The position numbers were made by a program, and so were the translations under genes. Positions 24,174-36,307 of a stretch of DNA of 64,000 bases are shown here, one piece after another (position 1 is the stretch's first letter; each line of letters starts with the position of its first letter). The notes under the pieces were generated by a model. The model searched no databases and was not told where the DNA came from. It saw only the letters and a list, made by a program, of their open reading frames with translations. Source of the DNA: Mercurialis annua (Eukaryota; Streptophyta; Magnoliopsida; Malpighiales; Euphorbiaceae); the NCBI RefSeq assembly GCF_937616625.2, contig NC_065576.1, forward strand, positions 33,692,628 through 33,756,627. Direction: 5' to 3'.

Positions 24174-24968
24174 AATCAATACAACACAAAGATCCTACCA
24201 TAAAACCAATGTAAAAGAAGTTAATAACCTTTTGAAAAATCAAATGAAGAAAACCCAGAAATTTATTGATTAGAACAAGCCTACAATCAATCAAACACCA
24301 TAGCTAATGAAACCAAAACGAAAAAACCAAGGAACCAATGAATTAATCAATGAAAACTAGATTAGAAACACATGTTATGGACACCAATAATCAGAGGAAA
24401 ATCGCCTAGTAATAGTTTAGAATGAGTTTAGGATTTTAAAAATTGAATAGTGGCTGTTTAGGTCGAGTAAAATTCTATTTAAAGCCTCCAAAACGAACCT
24501 GACCGGTTCTGTGGCCGGTTCTGCCCAGTAGAACCTGTTACAGAACCAGTTTACTCACTGAAACCCAAAAAACGAAGTTGAACGGACCTTTGGCTTGATC
24601 TACCCAGCAGGTCTGGTTCACAGTTCCGGTTGACCCGAATAGGGTCGAACCGACGATCCGAACGGTCGAATGAAAGCTAATCCTCTTAGGTACAACATAT
24701 CCAAAATGCAGCCCGATCCGACGGTTCAATAGGGAGATACGGATGTTTTACTACAGCATGACAGATTTGAAAAACATGTAAACATTGCTTCGATAACAAC
24801 CCGAAAATAAATCAATTTAACATCAAATACATAGAGATTCAAGGGGTACACATAAGTCACTCAACACAACACAACCAAGTTACCACCTATGCTAATCCCA
24901 ATATATATCAATCCTAAAACAAGTCGGAAACACAACGAAACCATGACGGAAAAACACGGGATATTACA

Positions 24969-25661
24969 ATCTCCCAAACTTATATAAAATTCGTCCTCGA
25001 ATTTAACACACCACTACCCACGTAAAACATATCATACAACTACATGTCGTCCAAAAAAAAACGCACATAGCCAATGTAAGAACACATAAACATGACACCA
25101 AAAGTAGTCAAGGAAAGAAATTTTTAAACAATTTTGCATAACGAACTTTGTCTCAAAAGAAACACTTCTCAATCAAGTAACTAAACAAAACTGAAACCAT
25201 AGGAATATCTTTTATTCATCAACCTACGCACTTGCGTAACCACAAACTTAACATGTTGCTCCTAGAATGATAACTCAAAACAACCACTCATATAAATCAA
25301 AACTCAAATGGTCACAACACACATATGCACAAAATTCTAATTCTGACAATTTGGTGCCCCAACTATTACTCGGTCAACTCAATGTTAATAACGATAAATT
25401 TCCAACTGAGAGTCACAATTACTTTGTACCGCAGTGGCTTCCAAAACAGCCAGTTCGAATCTTATCTATTATAGAATCCTCAATATCAAAGTGCAATATT
25501 AATCCCAAAGCTCAACTCTAGGTCTAAAATTCCAAACTCTATCATCTCAACAGGAAAACCAAAAACACAACCTGAAAAAATCTTGCGTTCTACAACACCT
25601 ACTATCTTCCACTTATAACAAGATCGACATCAAAATAATCGATAATAACACCTAAGACTTC
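24969..25661 (-). mobile_element. 3' internal region of the C element, left part
   Basis: It starts with the polypurine tract (ATCTCCCAAAC on the plus strand, then the complement of AATTCGAGGACGAATTTTAT). The sequence then runs AT-rich without a supported gene. It is cut at ACTTC by the insertion of element A2 and resumes at 43328. Confidence 0.75.
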
Positions 25662-26696
25662 TGTCACGACTCAAAATCGAGGGCCACGACCGGCACTAGA
25701 GAATGGGAGTGGTATCTCCGAAACCCGTAGCAAGCCTAAAATCACAATAAATTTTTTGCAAACATTAATCACATAACGACCTTACAAACGGAAGCATTTA
25801 TACAAACGTACTTTATATACACTAGTAAATAATTACACTTGCTCGGGCCTATTGTTTCCGTACCTTGTACGTACTAACCCGACATATACTACTAGTGTTA
25901 ATGTCAATTCACCGGTATCTACCTCCGGGGAACAAAATACAATAATCATATCCAAACAAAGCGTATATGCCGTGACAGCTACTATATACATCATAAAAAA
26001 ATATGTTACTGTGCTAGGCCACGACACTGGTTAGACATCACACTACTGCAGCAACGGCGGAAGTCGGGACAGTACATAGCCAAAGGGATTTCCGGTCAAA
26101 GACGGACTTCTAGCCAAGTCTAGAATCAAGATACTTGAAAAACACACTATTGGTAGATCAGCTATTAAGCTGAGTGAGTTATACTTTACTTACCATATTA
26201 TCAAAATAAGCATCGCATTTTGAAAACATTTTAAAAATATTTATACAATCACATTTTTAAACAATTACAACATATACAATCACAACAATTGCAAACAATT
26301 CATTTAATACAAGTATTTGATTCGATCGAAACCTTAATCTTCAACTTATAACCTTTCCTAATTCGTATCGTAATCGTATCAAATCATTTTAGTCCAAATG
26401 GTACGGTCCCGAGATAGTTCGACCGAGTTACCGCTACCACGTGGCATAGTCCCGAGATAGTTCAACCAAGTTACTCATGCCACTGCTTAATCCCAAGGTG
26501 TGAGTTTCGAGATAGTTCGACCGAGTTACTCACCAGATACGGGTCCCGAGATAGTTCCACCGAGTTACCTCGTATCTACCAAACATAAACCTCCTTCCAT
26601 TTCATAATCACAAATATGATCAACATTTAATGAGCTCATATCAAACGTTTCTATGTACGAATATCTAGACTCTTATAAACACCGGTGATCACACGG

Positions 26697-26715
26697 CCTA
26701 TTGACGCCCAATAGG
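26697..26715 (-). other. Conserved LTR hairpin 1 in A2 3' LTR
   Basis: CCTATTG and CAATAGG around ACGCC, identical to the copies at 1182-1200 and 41073-41091. Confidence 0.75.
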
Positions 26716-27314
26716 TAGCTCGTTTCTTCGGATCATATACAAATTCACATTGGCAAGTAATCGACAAGTCATAAGCAAAGTAATACAATTCGTATATCAA
26801 CAAGTCAATCCAATATAATGTGGTTCAATCCATAAACAAACAATTCAAATGTAATTCAATCCAGTAAGAACAACTCAATAAAATCAAACTATATAATGCG
26901 ATGCATTTAATAATAATAATATATATAGTATATATAAAATAGTTTTTAATACGATAATAAGAGTGAGTAAAATATACTCACCGCTTGCTACCCATAATCT
27001 TCGATAATAGCTAGCGATGTTGCGTTCTGTAAGTTTCGGGTTCCACTGGTAGTCGCCTCGTCAAGTCTACACAATTTCGATAATAACTCGAATTAATTAC
27101 AATCTAACTATAATTAATTAATCCAAAACTAGGTTTCTAGCCAACTTCGGCTATTGAAACCGTTTACTAAAAACAGTCCGACTCCTAAAAAAAATTGACA
27201 ATCTTAATATTTAGAATGTCGCCTACAACTTTCGTTTAGGTCTCGGACTGAGATTAGCACCCGAAGGTGTCGGAATTTGGCCCTGAAGTTAATAACTTAG
27301 GGCTGTCCTAAATT

Positions 27315-27346
27315 TCAGAACTGCTATGCGCGACATAATGTTCTGA
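27315..27346 (-). other. Conserved LTR hairpin 3, families A and D
   Basis: TCAGAAC (27315-27321) pairs with GTTCTGA (27340-27346); the loop contains TATGCGCGACATAA. In LTR D the same loop (CTGCGCGACGTAA) is closed by GCAGGACA and TGTCCTGC (50276-50307). Confidence 0.65.
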
Positions 27347-28948
27347 GTTATTTGAGCTACTTAGAGGCCAAAGTAGCAGAAACTTATACTTAGACATATA
27401 TAGACAACATCTTTAAGTTTCCTTATCAACAAACGCAACTTAATTCGGAGCTATATAGCTTGAGATATTGCCCTCGCACTATGGTTGTTCCGCAGCGCAA
27501 TAATTCCAGCAATATCGTCAAATTCCAAACTTATTCTTTTAACATTATGATCGACTAAAACAACCTATACACTCAACATTATACCATTTAATTCAACCTT
27601 TTCTATGTCATTCTCATCAACCTAAACTCATTAAAATCTTAGTTCCAAGTTTGATTCAAAATAATTTTTATATTACGCTCGAAACTAGTTACATAACGCT
27701 TAGCATTTTACGTCAAATCCAATGCGATTAACCACCAACGAAGGGTGGAATCAGCCCCCTTTCTCCTCTACATGGCCTCCCCTATTTTGGGCAGGGGAGG
27801 GTCTGCTTCAGCCATGGTGCAACGCACCATGGCTGCTGAAACGCAGCCCCACCATGCGAAGCACGGTGGTTCCTTCCTCCGGCCATCAAGGCCTCCAATA
27901 GCCACCATCATCAACCATCCTAACCTCCATCAAACCCTAGCATCAACTACCCCAAACACAACTCTCATATTCTTCACTCAAAACACCTTTAATTTAGCAT
28001 AAACACAATCAATTCACCTCCTAAACATCATTTATAACCATCAAACCATTATCACCATCATAACTCAACAAAACAGAATTTTTAGAGCAAAACCCTAACG
28101 AAATACAGAGATCCTCACCTTGATTTATAGGTCTAGATGTGTAGAGCTTTCCCTTTCCTTTTCAGTGGCCGCAAAAATCGCCTCAATCGGACTTCAAAAG
28201 AAGAAGATATCAAACTTTGAAAATTTCTTTCATGAACTTGATGAAGATGACGAAATTGATCTATTTCTTGGCTGAGAATAAGGTGTTTTCTGAGTTTAAA
28301 TTCATATACAAGTGGCTTAAATAGGTGAGGCAAAAGGTTCTTTTAATCCTTGAGTTTGCCACCTCCTTAAACTTTGATTCGTAACTTTTCTTTCGTCCAA
28401 TTTAGTCCGTCGATCACTTAATCGTTCGAACTCGATAAATTTCGTATTATTTATATCTAAATAAATAATACTCTTCCGCTATCTTATTATTTTATATTCC
28501 GATAATTTATTTCGATAAATTTCGGATAAAGGCGCTCAATTTTCCAATTTAAGCGAAAATGACTATTTCCGTCGCTTTTTCGTCCTTATTTTCTTTTGAA
28601 AAATATCAATATCCTAATAATTGATATTATTATCTTAAATACCAATTCCTGTCAATAATTTATTTAAATTATATTTTTCGGGAAATAAAATTCTCTTTTC
28701 CAATTTCTTGGGGACTTTAACTTATTCTAAACTCCAACTTTTCTTACAATTTTCTTTAGTCCCGTCAAATTATTTTAGGCATTGTAAATATTCAAATTTC
28801 TTCTTTAAACTTCAATATCAACCAATTCTCGTCCTTTTTTAAATATTTCCTTATTAAATCCTTTCGATAACTTCTTTTCTAGCCGCTTCATTATTTTAAA
28901 TCGGACACGTGGCCTACTTTGACAACGCTAGACGTACGGGGTATTACA

Positions 28949-31259
28949 TTCTTCCCCCCTATAAAAATTTATCCTCAAATTTTCTTATAATTCTTTTTCT
29001 GGTAGAGGTCTTACCATTTCCTTACATTGTTTACTTCATCATCAAGATGGCGCGTAGACTTGTCACTTCGACTATCGCACATATTTCGCGTACTTTTGTA
29101 GCTGTTTCTTATACGCCTTTTCACTATAATCGAATTTTTTTTAATGTACTTTGAATATCCGTTCTGTTGTTGGCCAATTCATCGCATCTTCTCTTTTTTT
29201 TTTGCCTTGATATTTTTCAATGTTTATTCGTCATTTCTCCGCAATTCCTTGTAAGTCGTATTTGTAGCGCATCATATTTGATACTATCTTAAAACGTCCT
29301 TTTAATACCTTTAGCTATTAATCAAAATCTTAATTTAATTAATTTAAGGCAATTTAATTGAATAACTTAATATTTTAAGTTATTTTGAACTTGTCCAAAA
29401 TTGCTCTTTCGGTCAACTTTGACCCTTAAAATCACTTATATTGAGTAGCTCGTTTGTCAAACAAAATTGAGAGCCTTGTAGTTTGTAATGCTATCTTCAA
29501 TTTTCATTTGAACATTGGGTTCAAAATTTTTCTCGATGATGCCTGAAACTAGCGTTGAAGTCGCTTTACTAATTTAGCTTTTTGCTGCACTTAATAACTC
29601 TTATAGGTGGCTGTTAAAGCCTATAAACCAAGCGTCTAAAAATATCTTATTCTGAATTAAATTCAGTATTCTTATGTTTTGATATCCAGTCTACAATGTT
29701 CGTTAAGAGTCGAACTTCTTTCGACATCTTTTTGACCTTCGAAATCATCCTCGAAGTTGGCTTCTATCCACACTTTTACCCCTTGATCAATTCATGTTTT
29801 TAGTTCGTCTTTGAGATTGAAAAATAACTAATCCAATTGAATAATTCCATGATTAAATTATCCAAATTTAATCTATGCAATATCCATTACTTATATCCAT
29901 TAATTCCGATTAAATATCATCGGGTTTCGGGGTCCGAACTTCGTCTGAAACATAGCCTTGTGGGCAAATTTGGAACTCCGTTCTATCGTCGTCAATTCCA
30001 GTTTATCTTGCTTTGGAAATTCCATTTAACATCTCCACTTAACGTGCATTTATACTTTTCATATTAAGTATAAGGTTAATCCTTTATCTTATCTCGCACC
30101 TTATTCCTTGATATTCGGGTTACCATGTTTTTCTGAACCAAACAATGCGTAACGTATTATTTACCAGATTAACATCATTCCATTACTCTTCCTTCTTAAT
30201 CTCGATTTATTTCTCGATATGTTATGACCACCATGCACTTCTTATTCCAAAAATGTCTTTCCTTGTCCTTTAGTTGTTTGCGTTCTTTGATATTCATGAT
30301 GAATTATTATTCCATAATAATTCTATCGGTTTCCTTTCGATCGTTTCTCAAATCTTAATCTTACTCTTAACATTTTCTTGTTAGGCTGTATTATTCTTGA
30401 TAGTCTCTACCTTTGTTTCGCATCATATAAACTTCCGAGTTTATCGGAGTCTGATGTCATCTTTCCTTGACGTTCCTCTTGTCTTTCCCGTATTCGGTCG
30501 TGTCTATGCTTATCTTTTCCATTCACGTTTTTGATGCGACACTCTAATTAACCATTTACTTACTAGTTTAGTCAACGGTTAGATTTATACGATCGTTTGT
30601 TTGATATCCTTGTCAAAGCTTGATGGTATATAGGAAATCTTTCCTTTTATACCAATAGCACACTTCATGGTCCTCTAGTGTTAAATCTCATGAAGTTGAA
30701 TTCTCTCTATACATCCTTTAACATGTGTCGCGTCCATCTTTCATGGCGCAAATCTTTTCACTTCAATCGACCACATCTGACTGGTTATACCTTTACCATT
30801 GTTCGATGTAATCCTTTCCTTTCCTTATATATGTTTCTCGACTATTTCATCGTTCCTATTCCAATGCTTCTCGATCACTTTATCCATCTATTGTACATGA
30901 TACTCCTTAGTTCTTACAAATATATGACTATTGATTCCTTTATCATCGTCCGTTGAAGTTTCTATCTTCGTCTTATCATATTTTCCAATCATCTTGTACT
31001 TCTTGTTTCGATATCTCCAATATCGTCTATTGATAGGAGATAAACCTACTCCTTTCTTGCATTCGTTGACGTATTGCACACTTAATCATGCGTATATCTT
31101 TATATCGGACTCTTACTGACATCTGATCTATCAGTAAGGCCGACCTTAGACTTATGTTGGATTCTTCATTTGGTTCTTTTTGTTTGCGGCTATTCCGAAT
31201 TCATATCCTCTTATTTTACTTCTTTACTCTTCATATTAGGTGTCTGTCAGTTAGTCTAC
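28949..31259 (-). mobile_element. A2 internal region, 3' part
   Basis: It begins with the polypurine tract (TTCTTCCCCCC on the plus strand). The remaining 2.3 kb is AT-rich; short open frames show no recognisable domain. It is cut by the nested Athila-like element after TCTAC. Confidence 0.75.
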
Positions 31260-32902
31260 TGTTGGCGAAAACCGCAAGTGTACAGTGTCGCAACTAGTAA
31301 TACTCGGTAAGACCGAGGTCGAATCCCACAGGGACAATGGATTTGATGAGAATGAATCGATTCTAAGTCTCAATTCGTTTAGCACACAACAATAGTTGAT
31401 TTGGAAATTGAACAATTAAAACATTAACTAAAGCAAACACAATTACTAAACAATTTAATTAGCAAAACGCAATAAGCAAGCAATTGAATGATTAAGATAA
31501 ACTATGGATAACAAGCTTGAGGGTTGATACTATGATTACCCAATTACTATCAAGGGGTCGGACTATGGCTTCTAAACGCGAGCCGAGTTTTTTCTAAGTC
31601 GCAAATCCCGCTCTCTCGAGCCTCAAAGATTTACAAAACCACAACTAATTAAGCTTAACCTACTCTCGTAGCACTAAACACAATTAGAGGCAATTAGCAA
31701 TTAAACACAACTCATAGGCCACCTAATTACTAACCCACTCTCATGGTGTTACTAATTAAGCATCTAATTAATTAATTCCAATTAATAAACCCTCTCTCAA
31801 GGTGGAAATTAATCTAGCAACAAATACTAGGTGATCAATCTAGAATAGGCATTAAGCAATTAATTAGAACACACAAGCCAAACCCTAACCCAATCTAGCA
31901 ATTATTCAACCATCATATCAACCCCCAAACATGGAGGGTTTAGCCAATCATGTTAACATCACATTAAAACCTAAATAAAGAGAAATAAAAGATAAGATAT
32001 ACTCACTTGGAAGAATAAGATTGAAATTAAGCACTTGCATTCAAAGATAAATCTTGTTCTTACAATAAGTAAAGCTCCAACACCACAACAATGGTGGAAA
32101 AGATGGAGGCACAAGGCCTTAAAATTAATCTACTCCTAACTAAAAAAGGAAACTAAAAAGTAGGTGAAATGTTCTATATCAAGTCTATACCTAATTTGGA
32201 GATAAGGTGCCTTATATAGGCAATACAAAGGAGGAAATAAAGACAACCATGTATAAGTTGTGTCTAGCCAAAAGAGGAAGTGGTCCCAAGTCTTGTTTCT
32301 TTTCAATTTCAGCTCCCAGCCACATTTTTCACTAAGGCTCGATCGAGCCCTTCACTTATGAGGAAGGGCTCGATCGAGCCCTTCACTTATGAGGAAGGGC
32401 TCGATCGAGCCCTTCATTCTTCACAAGTTCCCTGCTCGTTTTTTGCCTAAGGGCTCGATCGAGCCCTCCCCATAAGTGGGGAGCTCGATCGAGCTCTGCT
32501 GATTTTCTGCTGCACAATTGCTGACTTCGAACCTTCATAACTCGGTGTAGAAACGTCCAAATGAGTTGGTTCTTGAACCCCTGGAAAGCTTAGGATGTCT
32601 ACTTCATTTCTTGTGAAGAACACAAACTCTTTAGAAGCCTCTAACTAATCCAAAATCTTCAATTAGTGAAGCAGGGTCAGATTCTGAAATGTGCTTTCGG
32701 CATCTTTTTGTTCCAAGACTTCGCCCTTTCTTAGATTCGTTGATTCTTCCATCTTTTAGGCCAAAAGGACTCCGCTTTGCTCCATTTTCCCTATAACACA
32801 CACGCACGCAATAAGGTATACAAAACAACCAAAAAGCACGGTGAAACATAGCAAAAGCATGCGGAAAACAACTCAATACATAGGAGTATTTTACTCCTAT
32901 CA
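31260..32902 (-). mobile_element. 3' LTR of the Athila-like element
   Basis: It carries one more copy of a 31-base unit (around AAGGGCTCGATCGAGCCCTT) than the other LTR. The TATA box (CCTATATAAGG, minus strand) is at about 32209-32219. On its right the polypurine tract complement (AACCTCCTCACAC) marks it as the 3' LTR. Confidence 0.92.
32336..32495. repeat. GGGCTCGATCGAGCCC palindrome cluster
   Basis: Five copies of the CTCGATCGAG palindrome lie about 120-280 bases upstream of the TATA box on the element strand; three sit in 31-base tandem units. The other LTR has four (37384-37511). Three more lie inside the element at about 34831, 34890 and 34921. The core is a perfect self-complementary stem. 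Confidence 0.88.
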
Positions 32903-33539
32903 AACCTCCTCACACTAAATCCTTGCTTGTCCCCAAGCAAGAAATGAATCTCACTAAAGATACAAGATTAGCGACCTTAACGACTTGAACAAATGTCACA
33001 ACCATACTCCCGACCGATGAAAACGTGAAAGCAAAACATCTAATGCCAACAACTAAAAGGCATGCAAACAAATGATGTATTCAATTATAACGACGTGTTC
33101 CTATGATATTTGAGGCTACAACCGTGTCAATAAAGCGCTACTCAAAACAATCAAACATTGCAATCATAGGCGGGACATGCAAACATTTGGTTAACTCAAA
33201 ACACGGCAAGCATGGCATATCATTCATAGGCATTAGACAACCATTTTCTCACAAGGTTTCACTCTAACGCTCAAGTGTTTCGGGTATGAAAATTAAGCAT
33301 AAAAACATGCGGGAATTCACCATAGGCTTGCTCTTAGTCCGGTCTCCACTACTTAGTTCGGTAATTGACTACTCATCATATGGACTTTTGAAGGGTTGTA
33401 ACTTGGTCAAGGGTTTGGGTAGGTAATTTGGATACTTGGTTAAGATTCAACTTGAACAACAAAAATGCTTCAATCACTAACAATGATCTACACTCGGAAC
33501 TTTTTATAAGTGAACTACTTCCTTTTTCCATATGCCTTT

Positions 33540-33630
33540 ATCTTTTTTTTTTCTTTTCATTTTCTTTTTCTATTTCTCAACTTCCTTTATTCTTTCTTTC
33601 TTTTGTTTTTCTTTCTTTTTCTTCAAGGCA
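33540..33630 (-). repeat. Polypurine-polypyrimidine tract
   Basis: About 90 bases of almost pure C and T on the plus strand (A and G on the element strand) inside the Athila-like element. The open frames across it are low-complexity artefacts. Confidence 0.8.
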
Positions 33631-35104
33631 TTAACTTATATTTTGAGCACTTGTTCACTTTTCTTTCTAATACATCGAGCTAGTATCATATTTTTCTTAA
33701 TCCTAAGTTATTCAAGTTAAATCCGGGTGTTTAGAGAGGTAAATTGTTGAAAGGTTAAATGTGTAGTTGTGTGGTTAGTCAAGAAGAGGTTTAGGCTCAA
33801 AATTGTGCTAACTAATGGAAAAGGGGTAGGCTTTTAAGTTGTATTTTGAATTGTGTGATCCTAATGCCATAGTCATCTAAGTTGTCAACACTCAACCATA
33901 TAATCTCAAACGGACACTGAGCAAGTTCTAGGAATTCCGACACTTATACACAAAAACAATAGGCTCGAATATATCAATCAAAGAAGTGTCATGCATATAG
34001 TTATTTAATTCCTATGAAAAACATGCCAATTATGTCCATAAATTTTTGAAATTAACACAAATTTGACAATTTGAAACACATATCATGCATCCGCCTCATG
34101 TTCTATAATCGTGCTAGAGTTGGTCAAAATTTAACAAATGGTAGCACCCTAATATCATCAAAACAAGTCACACAAATTGACTTTCATTAGGCAGCATACA
34201 CTTTTAATTGTTGATAAAAGATGCAAACATTCAACATTTTCATTAACCGGGGAGTACATTTGTTGACAAAATTTCAAAAATGCTAAAATCACTAATCAAG
34301 CTTATCACACTACAAGCCAAAGATTTAGTGATCAAAGGGAGACAACAAAAACTACCTAACAAGGCATCCTACTCTAATAAAAATCCATCAAACCAAAATT
34401 CGTACAAAAGCATTCAACAAGTTTGGAGCTCAAATTTTAGGTTTGAGGCGACACAACACAACATAAAAAAAACGATAAAAGCATAAACACATAAAAACAA
34501 CCTACAACAATCTAAACACAAACAACACAAACATAGAATAAACAAACATAAAGCGACAAAAACATAAGATAAAGCGAGATACAATTTCACAACCCTCCTC
34601 ACACTATTTCTAGCTTAGTCTCTAAGCAAAAAATAAAATAAAACATGAAATTGTATGAGATAGAGTTAGAAAATGCAAATCTCGCTAGTCAAATGCCGGG
34701 GTTTCGAAGACGGTGTAGGGTGGTGGCCGGAATTTGACTTGAAGAAGAAGAAGTGTAGAGATGATGCCATTTCACCAATTTATGTGCTCCCCCTTTGAAC
34801 CAATTAAAAAAATTCAAATTCCCCCTTGTAAGCATGGCTCGATCGAGCCCCTCTCCCCAAAAAATATTTTCTGTTTCTTTTTGTTCATAGGGCTCGATCG
34901 AGCCCCTCACTTATGAGGCAGGGCTCGATCGAGCCCTCAGGCTTAAAAGAAGCAGAAATTTTTTTTTTCTTTAACCTTGATTCCTACATATCAAAAACGA
35001 ACATACCCGGCATTATCTTGAACATAAAACACAAAACTAAAACACTCAAACATAAAATCAAAAGCCAAAAATTAAAAAGTAAAGAAGCAAAAGTAAGAAA
35101 TTGA

Positions 35105-35130
35105 ACCTCTCGGGATTGCCTCCCGAGTGT
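35105..35130 (-). other. Hairpin motif after gag of the Athila-like element
   Basis: CTCGGG and CCCGAG pair around ATTGCCT. On the element strand it reads CTCGGGAGGCAATCCCGAG. A stem of the form GGGAGGCAACCC after the coding region is a familiar feature of Athila-type elements, recalled rather than searched. Confidence 0.65.
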
Positions 35131-35172
35131 GCTTTAGTTGGAGTCCAAAGCTAGACTCTTCGTGTAAGGTTG

Positions 35173-36084
35173 TTAAAAATACAACCTAACATGTGGGAGC
35201 CGTCTTGGTAGCATCTTCTCCCTCTTTTGCCTTGTTGGCTCCTTCAAATAAAGCTCATGTGATATGAAGTATGCTTGTACTCTAAAATAATGAACATGAG
35301 GAGTATGAAGCATCTTCATATACTTGGTATTATTTCCGTCATACTCGGAATCAAACCCCTCTAAGAATGGATCTTTATAATCAAAGGATTTGTTGAATTC
35401 CTTGTAGAGTACCGTAATACCAAATTTCTCCTCATTTTCATCATTTACGCTCTTGGGACAAGTAAGTGGTTTGGAAATTGGAGCTTCAAGTTCAACATCC
35501 TCACACTTTTCTCTTTCAATCTCTATGTGAACCATTGTGTGAGGATGTTTTACTAAAGCACCATCATCTTTCAACTCTATGGCCATAGCATATTGTGTTG
35601 GAGTAGCTTCAATTGCGGCTAGTAATCCTTCTTGGTTTGTCCCTTGCAAATCACTAGCTAACCGAGCAACTTGTATCTCTAGGTTATGAAAATGTGTAGA
35701 TTGAATTTCATGATGTACCTCCATTCTATCTAACAACTCCATGATCTTGTCGATTTTGCTAGATTCATCAAACATTTCATCTTGTTGAAAACCATGTGAT
35801 TGTTGTGGTTCATCGCCAAAATTGAAATTGAGGTCCAATTGGTTTTGATATGGGTGATAACTTGATTTGAAGTTCAAGTTTTCATTGAGGTTCTCCCAAT
35901 TGTTGTCCCAACCATAGTTTGGAGGGTTGTACCACCCCGGATCATACATGTCGGAATAAGTGTCATTATCTTGCCATTGATCACCAACATAATTGACATG
36001 GTCATTCCAATTATAGCGTGTAGGACACTCGGCTCCGGTATGACTAAAATCCCCACAAATCTCACAATTTGGATTCCATGCCAT
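35173..36084 (-). CDS. gag: Gag-derived protein of the Athila-like element
   Basis: An open frame of about 303 codons begins at the ATG at 36084, about 200 bases inside the primer site. Residues 6-19 form a zinc knuckle (CX2CX4HX4C: CEICGDFSHTGAEC). A Tyr, Asn and Trp-rich linker follows, then the segment FHNLEIQVARLASDL and the stretch ending AMAIEL. This order is that of the C-terminal part of Athila gag. The large N-terminal capsid part and all of pol are missing. The C-terminal 120 residues are acidic, then basic, and not recognised. The frame is intact in a young element. Its role, perhaps RNA binding in particles made by another element, is inference. Confidence 0.7.
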   Translation of the reverse strand: MAWNPNCEICGDFSHTGAECPTRYNWNDHVNYVGDQWQDNDTYSDMYDPGWYNPPNYGWDNNWENLNENLNFKSSYHPYQNQLDLNFNFGDEPQQSHGFQQDEMFDESSKIDKIMELLDRMEVHHEIQSTHFHNLEIQVARLASDLQGTNQEGLLAAIEATPTQYAMAIELKDDGALVKHPHTMVHIEIEREKCEDVELEAPISKPLTCPKSVNDENEEKFGITVLYKEFNKSFDYKDPFLEGFDSEYDGNNTKYMKMLHTPHVHYFRVQAYFISHELYLKEPTRQKREKMLPRRLPHVRLYF

Positions 36085-36283
36085 CACTTTCGCCCAAATA
36101 GATTTACTATAAAACTAATATTTGAAGATAAACCAACAAACAAACAAATTTCTTGCACAACCACAAACAAGAACACCAAGCGTAAACCACGAAAACAAAC
36201 GGCAGAAGCAATAAACACAGAAATAAAAAAAAAACTAACTCGACCAAGACTTAGAATACTCTCAATCAATCAAATACGCACTA

Positions 36284-36301
36284 TCCCCGGCAACGGCGCC
36301 A
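36284..36301 (-). other. Primer binding site of the Athila-like element
   Basis: The plus strand reads TCCCCGGCAACGGCGCCA, an 18-base site complementary to a tRNA 3' end and typical of Athila and Ogre elements. It lies six bases from the 5' LTR edge. Confidence 0.88.
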
Positions 36302-36307
36302 AAAACT

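Larger units (their letters stand above)
21913..24968 (-). mobile_element. LTR of family C, minus orientation, complete
   Basis: It runs from TATCACGACCC (normally TGTCACGACCC) to GGGATATTACA, 3.06 kb. It has a primer site and leader on its left but a polypurine tract and 3' internal sequence on its right. It therefore acts as 5' LTR for one side and 3' LTR for the other, the mark of a middle LTR in a recombined tandem array. It contains an exact 203-base tandem duplication and both conserved hairpins (22620-22639 and 22380-22392). Confidence 0.85.
25662..28948 (-). mobile_element. 3' LTR of A2
   Basis: It runs from TGTCACGACTC to GGGGTATTACA (3287 bp). It contains hairpin 2 (26158-26173), the CCGAG cluster (26406-26570), hairpin 1 (26697-26715), the TCAGAAC hairpin (27315-27346) and the GC-rich hairpins (about 27810-27870). 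The open frame at 27745-28002 over these hairpins has no protein features and recurs only in the sister LTR. Confidence 0.92.

Noticed and set aside
27745..28002. Open frame of 85 codons repeated at 42126-42383
   Set aside because: The repeat is simply the two A2 LTRs; the frame lies over RNA-like hairpins and antisense to the element.
32631..32903. Open frame of 90 codons repeated at 37648-37920
   Set aside because: It is the two LTRs of the young Athila-like element; near identity reflects age, not selection.
33428..33720. Phe- and Ser-rich open frames
   Set aside because: Translation of a pyrimidine tract.
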